NCBI RefSeq assembly: GCF_051961495.1
Contig: NZ_JBQCDF010000148.1
Span: forward strand, 1-29,699
Reading direction: 5' to 3'
Source: Cytophaga sp051961495
GTDB taxonomy: Bacteria; Bacteroidota; Bacteroidia; Cytophagales; Cytophagaceae
Length of the DNA stretch: 29,699 bases
The translations under genes and the position numbers were made by a program. Position 1 is the first letter of the stretch; each line of letters opens with the position of its first letter. Shown piece by piece: positions 25,105-29,699 of the stretch. Below the pieces are notes generated by a model. That model searched no databases. It was not told where the DNA came from and worked only from the letters and a program-made list of their open reading frames with translations.

Positions 25105-25560
25105 CTATTCTTTTTTTGTTGGTGCTAGATATTTTTCTGCCAATTGAGCGAGTTCACCGGAATCCTGGATGAGGAACTTCTGATATAGCTCCGGAGACCA
25201 GATTTCCACCCTGTTTCCCATCCCTACAACGGTGACATCCTTCTCGAGCTGTGCATGTCCTAAAAGCATTTTAGGGATTAATAAACGGCCGTTGCCATCC
25301 AACTCCACCTCATTAATCCCCCGGAAGAAATTCCGTTGAAAAACTCGGTATTCTTCGCTGAATTCGTTCAGGCCGGAAACTTTTGAGTATATCTTCTTGA
25401 ATTCAGTTTGGGAATACAGAACAATGCAGGACTCGAATCCCCTTGTCAATACAACATTTCCTGCGTCTACATCGGGCAAATTGGACTTAATACGGGCAGG
25501 CAAGACCATGCGGCCTTTCGCGTCTACTGTACAGTCATATTCACCTGAAAAGAATCCCAT
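25105..25560 (-). CDS. mraZ: Transcriptional regulator MraZ
   Basis: AbrB-like double swapped-hairpin DNA-binding protein that represses its own dcw operon. The 151-residue protein has the two DxxxR motifs of the family: D13-AKGR17 and D88-GNGR92. MraZ proteins form ring oligomers and bind tandem TGGG-type repeats. Exactly such repeats are found at 25619-25643, just upstream, which supports autoregulation here. It is first in the cluster, with an ATG start at 25560. Confidence 0.97.
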   Translation of the reverse strand: MGFFSGEYDCTVDAKGRMVLPARIKSNLPDVDAGNVVLTRGFESCIVLYSQTEFKKIYSKVSGLNEFSEEYRVFQRNFFRGINEVELDGNGRLLIPKMLLGHAQLEKDVTVVGMGNRVEIWSPELYQKFLIQDSGELAQLAEKYLAPTKKE

Positions 25561-25589
25561 ATATTACCTCTGATATACAATTGGTTAAT

Positions 25590-25619
25590 CAAATTTATAA
25601 AAGAAAAGACAAAATACAA
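25590..25619 (-). promoter_or_regulatory. Promoter of the mraZ/dcw operon
   Basis: On the minus strand, TTG (25619-25617) is followed by a 19-nt spacer and TAAATTTG (25597-25590), an exact match to the Bacteroidetes -33 TTG / -7 TAnnTTTG pattern. It ends 29 nt before the mraZ ATG. The -33 element overlaps the third MraZ repeat, a good geometry for repression. Confidence 0.65.
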
Positions 25620-25643
25620 CCACAAAGACCCACTTTATCCCAC
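25619..25643 (-). promoter_or_regulatory. MraZ-binding box (three 10-bp repeats)
   Basis: On the minus strand GTGGG (25643-25639), GTGGG (25633-25629) and GTGGT (25623-25619) recur with exact 10-bp periodicity. In E. coli and other bacteria MraZ binds three TGGGN direct repeats separated by 5 nt upstream of mraZ, the same arrangement. The box begins about 80 nt before the ATG and runs into the -33 element. Confidence 0.75.
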
Positions 25644-26203
25644 TTTTATATCAATTTAAACCTTTTTGTGGAAAAATATAGCATTTGCCAACAAAAATTC
25701 AACCTTCAGGCGCTGTTATGCACAAGTAAGCGATTCACATTTTTGAATACCTATAAAATTCAAGAATGTAAGACGTTTCAAAAAGCGTGGATATATATAA
25801 AAACGATGGAAGCAAACAAGCATCAGCGATACATGAGTAGTATAAAAAAGACATAAACGTAAAATTTTTCTCAAATCGCTTATCTCCCCTGCCAATCATG
25901 GGCTGTATAGAATTAAAACGATATTAACATTCAGAAAAAAAATGTATATAACTCGTAACCTATTCTAAAAGACGCGTAAATAAAGAGGTATAGAATAAAC
26001 AGATATTATAAAAAACAAAAAAACAGATATCCCCAAATTGTACTTTACTTCTCTATCGCACTAGTCACGGTAGGTACAGAACATGTGAATTTCTGTAAAG
26101 TTATCAACAAATGGATAAAATATTGCTGAAGCTCTTGCAGGATAAGGCTTTTCCTATAATTTCGTATAAGAATTTTAACTTTTACAAACAAAAACTACAC
26201 ACT

Positions 26204-26476
26204 ATGAACAAGGCAGAATTAATCGATGCAATTGCAGCTGAGTCAAAATTAACTAAAGCTGATTCTAAAAGAGCTTTAGACGCATTCATTAACGCGACTG
26301 GTAAAGCGCTTAAAAAAGGTGAATCAGTTGTATTAATTGGTTTCGGTTCTTGGAAAACAGCTACACGTGCAGCTCGTAACGGTAGAAACCCACAAACTGG
26401 TAAAGTGATCAAAATCAAAGCTAAAAAAGTAGTTAAATTTAAAGCTGGTGCTGAACTTACTAAAAAAGTTAAGTAA
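26204..26476 (+). CDS. HU-family DNA-binding protein
   Basis: A 90-residue nucleoid protein. MNKAELIDAIAAESKLTKADSKRALDAFI forms the N-terminal helices, GFGSWKTATRAARNGRNPQTGKVIKIKA the beta arms with the NPQTG tip that inserts into the minor groove, and the tail is basic. The reading frame is open upstream to 26111, but the family start MNKAELI is at 26204. It binds DNA with little specificity and bends or compacts it. It is a single gene with a long upstream region and its own terminator. HupA, HupB or IHF-like assignment is not possible from sequence alone, but HU fits best. Confidence 0.95.
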   Translation: MNKAELIDAIAAESKLTKADSKRALDAFINATGKALKKGESVVLIGFGSWKTATRAARNGRNPQTGKVIKIKAKKVVKFKAGAELTKKVK

Positions 26477-26500
26477 TTAGCCACTCACTTTTTTATCATA

Positions 26501-26531
26501 AAAAAACCCAACCTATTTGGTTGGGTTTTTT
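26501..26531 (+). terminator. Intrinsic terminator of the HU gene
   Basis: AAAAAACCCAACC (26501-26513) pairs fully with GGTTGGGTTTTTT (26519-26531) around a 5-nt TATTT loop, with the T-tract built into the stem. It lies 24 nt after the HU stop. A classic strong terminator; the A-tract could make it work in reverse too. Confidence 0.88.
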
Positions 26532-26680
26532 TATTGTAGATCTGATTCTTTTTCTACAGACTCCCAAGCGGAAGTCTTAAAAATGTCTTTTTTCAATAAT
26601 TTTCCATTTCGGAGCGGTCCAATAAAAAATTAATTATTTGAATATCTGACATTTAATTAATATTTAAAGATGTAATAAAT

Positions 26681-26704
26681 TTAGTTCTTATTTTTCAGAA
26701 CTAA
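26681..26704. promoter_or_regulatory. Putative operator of the efflux regulator
   Basis: TTAGTTCT (26681-26688) and AGAACTAA (26697-26704) are exact inverted arms 8 nt apart; a second register pairs ATTTAGTT (26679-26686) with AACTAAAT (26703-26710). A -7-like TAACTTTA follows at 26717-26724, 30 nt before the regulator's ATG. The position fits autorepression by the GbsR/MarR-like protein. Confidence 0.5.
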
Positions 26705-26753
26705 CTAAATAATTCATAACTTTACATCATTAAAAAACAAAGTACCTGACAAC

Positions 26754-27224
26754 ATGAGCAAAGAAATTGTAACTGAAAAACAACGGATCCTGATCGAACA
26801 ACTTGGTGTGTTCTATGAAAAGGAAGGTTTTCACCCTGCAGGTGCGCGTGTTATGGCATTGCTGCTAATCGCAGATAGAAACGAATTAACATTCGATGAA
26901 ATTAAAGATGCCCTCAACATCAGTAAAAGCGCTACCAGCACCGCGCTCAACCTGTTGCTTACAACAAAACGTGTAGAATATTTTACCAATCCGGGCGAAC
27001 GCAAAAGATATTTCAGAGCAACCATTATCAATTGGAAAAATCACATGAAAGAAAAACTGGAAGGCATCATTACCATGCATTCCTTAATGAAAGAAATCAT
27101 TGAACAACGTCCGTCTTCTACTCCTGAATTCAACGCAAGCTTACGTGAGATCCATAGTTTCATGAGTTTCTTTCACAAAGAAATCCCTTTGATCATAGAA
27201 CGATGGAAGGCAACAAAAAAATAA
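26754..27224 (+). CDS. GbsR/MarR-like transcriptional regulator
   Basis: A 156-residue winged-helix regulator. The HTH covers about 42-90 (LTFDEIKDALNISKSATSTALNLLLTTKRVEYF, then the wing NPGERKRYFRA), flanked by long helices for dimerisation. GARVMALLLIADRNELTFDEI matches the GbsR branch of MarR-like proteins. The gene lies 68 nt upstream of a TolC-family channel gene and an adaptor gene on the same strand, so it most likely controls this efflux operon. An inverted repeat over its promoter suggests autoregulation. The effector is unknown. Confidence 0.85.
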   Translation: MSKEIVTEKQRILIEQLGVFYEKEGFHPAGARVMALLLIADRNELTFDEIKDALNISKSATSTALNLLLTTKRVEYFTNPGERKRYFRATIINWKNHMKEKLEGIITMHSLMKEIIEQRPSSTPEFNASLREIHSFMSFFHKEIPLIIERWKATKK

Positions 27225-27292
27225 TTTCAGCTGACAACAATATTATTTTACTTTAATCGACTTCAACCTATATCTCTTAAACATCAATTACC

Positions 27293-28618
27293 ATGAGACT
27301 TTACGCCATAGGCATATTGCTGACGCTAACTATTTCTCAAACAATGGCCCAGCAAAAATATACACTGAAACAGTGTATTGATTACAGCTTAAAAAATCAT
27401 TTGAGTAACCAGGTCTACCAAAACAATATTGAAATAGCCAACCAACAAGGCCGGGAAGCCCTGGCAGGTTACCTTCCACAGGTTGCAGGTACGGCTACAT
27501 TTGACTACAACATCAAACGTCAGACAACAATCATTCCTGCCGGGGCTTTCAGTCCTACAGAAACGAGATTGCAATTTGGTCAGCCATTCCTTACCAATCC
27601 TGTGATACAGGCAGATCAGGTGATCTTTGACCAATCACTCTTATATGGTATCCAGGCAAATAAACCGAACAAAGAAATTTCGGAATTAAGTCTGAAACAA
27701 AACCAGGAAACGCTGATCTATAATACCACTGCTGCTTATATAGAAGCAACCATTTATGCTGAACGTATTCGTATCCTGGCTACAAACGAAAATAAATATA
27801 AAGATCTGCTGGCGATTAAAAAATTGCAGCTGGATAAAGGGGTAGCCACGGAAGTTGATTACAACCGTATTCTTGTTACTTATAAAAACATTGTTGCAGA
27901 AAAAACGCTTGCGGAAACAAATAGAGAACTTGCCCTGAATAAGCTGAAGGACGCCATGGGTATGACATTGCAGGAGACTATTACTATTAACGACTCTTTA
28001 AATTACGATCGTCTGATTCCTACTTCTGATATCAGCCAGTTTGATGTTACACAATTATATGCTTACAAAATCAATGTACAGAAAATTCATTTGCAGGAGA
28101 TTGATGTAAAAAGAAAAAGAGCCGCTTTCATGCCAACATTAAATGGGTATGCACGTTATGGGGCGCAATCTTACAGCGCACACTTCAGTACAGCGTTTGA
28201 CCGCTGGTTTGATTACTCCACAATCGGGCTACGTTTGAACGTCCCTATTTTCAGTGGATTCAGACGCGACAGTCAGTTAAAACAAAGCCAGCTTAACCTA
28301 GCAAATGCCAAACAGAATTTCATTATCAACAACAACACCTTACAGCTTCAGGCACAGAATGCCAATACGCAATTGAAGAAATCGTATAATGATGTTGCAA
28401 ACAACAAAGAAAACCTGGCACTTGCTCAGGAAGTATTTGACATAACCAATCTTCAGTATCAAAAAGGTGCCGGTACATTAACTGACCTGCTGAATGCTGA
28501 ATATTCACTGAAAGAAGCGCAAAACAATTACATTACTTCCATGTTGAATTTATTGTCTTCAACACTTAACAATGAAAAAGCTAATGGTACTTTAATTCCA
28601 TTCGCTTCTAAACTTTAA
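27293..28618 (+). CDS. TolC-family outer-membrane efflux protein
   Basis: A 441-residue outer-membrane channel subunit. A signal peptide (about 1-19, cleavage near TMA-QQ) is followed by YTLKQCIDYSLKNH, the usual start of the mature TolC family domain. Two long helical hairpin repeats follow, with the typical GVATEVDYNRI (first) and GAGTLTDLLNAEYSLKEAQNNYI (second) segments, and a barrel region between them (LRLNVPIFSGFRRDSQL). It spans the outer membrane and periplasm as a trimer and works with the adaptor gene 31 nt downstream. The inner-membrane pump gene is presumably beyond the window. Confidence 0.95.
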   Translation: MRLYAIGILLTLTISQTMAQQKYTLKQCIDYSLKNHLSNQVYQNNIEIANQQGREALAGYLPQVAGTATFDYNIKRQTTIIPAGAFSPTETRLQFGQPFLTNPVIQADQVIFDQSLLYGIQANKPNKEISELSLKQNQETLIYNTTAAYIEATIYAERIRILATNENKYKDLLAIKKLQLDKGVATEVDYNRILVTYKNIVAEKTLAETNRELALNKLKDAMGMTLQETITINDSLNYDRLIPTSDISQFDVTQLYAYKINVQKIHLQEIDVKRKRAAFMPTLNGYARYGAQSYSAHFSTAFDRWFDYSTIGLRLNVPIFSGFRRDSQLKQSQLNLANAKQNFIINNNTLQLQAQNANTQLKKSYNDVANNKENLALAQEVFDITNLQYQKGAGTLTDLLNAEYSLKEAQNNYITSMLNLLSSTLNNEKANGTLIPFASKL

Positions 28619-28649
28619 TCTAAGCAGTACTTACCCAGTTATATCTATT

Positions 28650-29699
28650 ATGAAAAAATATCTGATTATAGGCGGCATATTAGCTATTGTAGCACTAATC
28701 GCAGTAAAACTTGTCAGCAACAAAAAAGTGATCAACGAAAGCAAACAAATTGTTGACCGATCGAAAATACCTGTTGCGGTATCTGTAGCTGTTGTTGAAG
28801 AAAAACCGATGGGTAGCTTTTTCAAGCTGCCTGCATCCCTTGAACCGGCGGAAGAATCTGATATTACAGTGGCGGTATCAGGAAAAATCACCCGCTTATC
28901 TATCGAAAATGGTTCGCGTGTAAGCAAGGGACAAATCATTGGTACGATTGATTCTCAGCTTAAACAGTTAAACCTGGAAGCAGTGGAGTTATCCGAAGCG
29001 AAATTGAAAAGAGATTACGAACGGGTAAAAGAATTATACGAAGGAAAAGCTGCAACTGAAACCAGTGTGATTGATGCCAAATACGCCTATGACAATAAGC
29101 ATATTGAAGCCAACCAGATCCGCAAACAAATTGCTGATGGCAATATTGTAGCGCCATTCAGCGGCATCATTTCAAATAAAAACCTGAACGCAGGTGAATT
29201 CGCAAACATAGGCACAGTGATCGCTACGATCGTTGACATACAGCAATTAAAAAGTATTGTGTATGTAAATGAAAAAGATGTATACCAGTTAGCGATCGGA
29301 CAAACGGTATCGGTTTCAACGGAAGTATATCCTGGAAAAGAGTTTTCAGGGAAAATATCATTCATCAGCCCGAAGGGTGACGCCAGCCACAACTACCGTG
29401 TAGAAGTGCTGATCAATAACAACGGAAAAAATCAACTGAAGGCAGGTACCTATGTACTGGTAGCGTTCAGCTCAGAAAGAAAAAATAATGCGCTGCAGAT
29501 TCCAAAGATTGCCCTTGCCGAAGGTCTTAAAAATCCATATGTATATGTGGTTGATGGCAACAAAGTAAGAGCGCGCAAAATTGTACCTGGCCGTGAAGTA
29601 GGCGAATATGTTGAAGTAGTGGGCGGCTTACAAAGCGGAGAACAAATTGTAATCAATGGTCAGATTAACCTGCTTGATGGCAGTATTATCAGCATTGTG
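28650..29699 (+). CDS. RND-type efflux periplasmic adaptor (partial, runs off window)
   Basis: The reading frame is open from ATG 28650 to the window end, 350 codons with no stop. It has an N-terminal anchor (about 4-21, YLIIGGILAIVALIAVKL), the first lipoyl half SGKITRLSIENGSRVSKGQIIGTID, a short helical hairpin (EAKLKRDYERVKELYEGKAA...), the second lipoyl half IVAPFSGIISNKNLNAGEF, a beta-barrel domain and a membrane-proximal domain (VDGNKVRARKIVPG). This is the membrane fusion protein of an RND (or related) tripartite pump. Family proteins end soon after the last visible strand, so only a few residues are likely missing. It is in an operon with the TolC-like gene. Confidence 0.93.
   Translation, partial: MKKYLIIGGILAIVALIAVKLVSNKKVINESKQIVDRSKIPVAVSVAVVEEKPMGSFFKLPASLEPAEESDITVAVSGKITRLSIENGSRVSKGQIIGTIDSQLKQLNLEAVELSEAKLKRDYERVKELYEGKAATETSVIDAKYAYDNKHIEANQIRKQIADGNIVAPFSGIISNKNLNAGEFANIGTVIATIVDIQQLKSIVYVNEKDVYQLAIGQTVSVSTEVYPGKEFSGKISFISPKGDASHNYRVEVLINNNGKNQLKAGTYVLVAFSSERKNNALQIPKIALAEGLKNPYVYVVDGNKVRARKIVPGREVGEYVEVVGGLQSGEQIVINGQINLLDGSIISIV

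Larger units (their letters stand above)
25561..26203. other. 643-nt AT-rich intergenic region between mraZ and HU
   Basis: The left part holds the mraZ promoter and MraZ box. Beyond that I see no convincing gene; a 91-codon ORF at 25581-25856 crosses the mraZ operator and looks random. Three 9-mers resemble DnaA boxes: TTTTCCACA (minus, 25675-25667), TTATGCACA (25716-25724) and a poorer TTATCAACA (26101-26109). An inverted repeat TACAGAA / TTCTGTA (26075-26081 and 26091-26097, 9-nt spacer) lies about 110 nt before the HU start. The HU promoter must be in the right part, but no -33/-7 pair stands out. Confidence 0.5.

Noticed and set aside
25581..25856. 91-codon plus-strand ORF upstream of HU
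   Set aside because: It crosses the mraZ promoter and MraZ box in antisense, its composition looks like translated AT-rich noncoding DNA, and no motif is visible.
25660..26110. Chromosomal replication origin
   Set aside because: Only two good and one poor DnaA-like boxes, no dnaA, dnaN or gidA nearby, and no clear unwinding repeats. Kept only as a low-interest observation.
26111..26203. N-terminal extension of the HU frame by 31 codons
   Set aside because: HU proteins start at MNKAELI; the extension has no family counterpart and is just an open upstream frame.
1..29699. CRISPR arrays, tRNA or rRNA genes, insertion sequences, prophage or toxin-antitoxin genes
   Set aside because: I looked for repeat-spacer periodicity, transposase and integrase-like ORFs and RNA gene signatures and saw none; apart from the 1522-1665 repeat, the window is ordinary chromosomal core.

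Overview
The window is an AT-rich (roughly 40% GC by eye) bacterial chromosome segment from a Bacteroidetes organism, most like Cytophaga hutchinsonii or a close relative. The species guess is recognition from memory, not a search. Supporting signs are the absence of Shine-Dalgarno sequences before strong genes, -33 TTG / -7 TAnnTTTG-type promoters, a PASTA-bearing FtsI, a long-tailed FtsZ, a MraY with an extra loop, and the dcw gene order typical of this phylum.

Layout: 1-399 is mostly intergenic, with palindromes and one doubtful small ORF. 400-1512 carries a Fur/PerR-family regulator and a typical 2-Cys peroxiredoxin, preceded by a perfect 7-1-7 Fur-type box. The gap 1513-1668 is almost filled by a nested inverted repeat around a bidirectional terminator. 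A minus-strand MFS transporter (1669-2937) diverges from waaA-rsgA (Kdo transferase and ribosome-assembly GTPase, overlapping by ATGA). A minus-strand operon follows: OmpR-type response regulator, histidine kinase, outer-membrane porin-like protein (8697 down to 5277). A flavin-dependent reductase lies divergent at 8794-9318.

The core is the division and cell wall (dcw) cluster on the minus strand, 25560 down to 9469: mraZ, rsmH, ftsL-like, ftsI, murE, two small four-helix-bundle-like genes, mraY, murD, ftsW, murG, murC, ftsQ, ftsA, ftsZ. Genes overlap or nearly touch, I found no internal terminator, and a terminator follows ftsZ. Upstream of mraZ is a three-repeat MraZ box at exact 10-bp spacing, overlapping a good promoter. 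The cluster makes lipid II (MurE, MraY, MurD, MurG, MurC; murF, murB and ddl are not here) and the septal machinery that uses it (FtsW, FtsI, FtsL, FtsQ, FtsA, FtsZ).

A 643-nt AT-rich intergenic region separates mraZ from a plus-strand HU gene with a strong terminator. The right end is an efflux locus: GbsR/MarR-like regulator, TolC-family outer-membrane channel, and a periplasmic adaptor that runs off the window.

Most of the window is conserved housekeeping content. I did not find a clearly new defence, mobile or biosynthetic system. The best leads are the two four-helix-bundle-like genes inside the dcw cluster, the cysteine-free PerR-like regulator with its Fur-type box, the nested CAAATTCCAAA repeat, and the MraZ operator.
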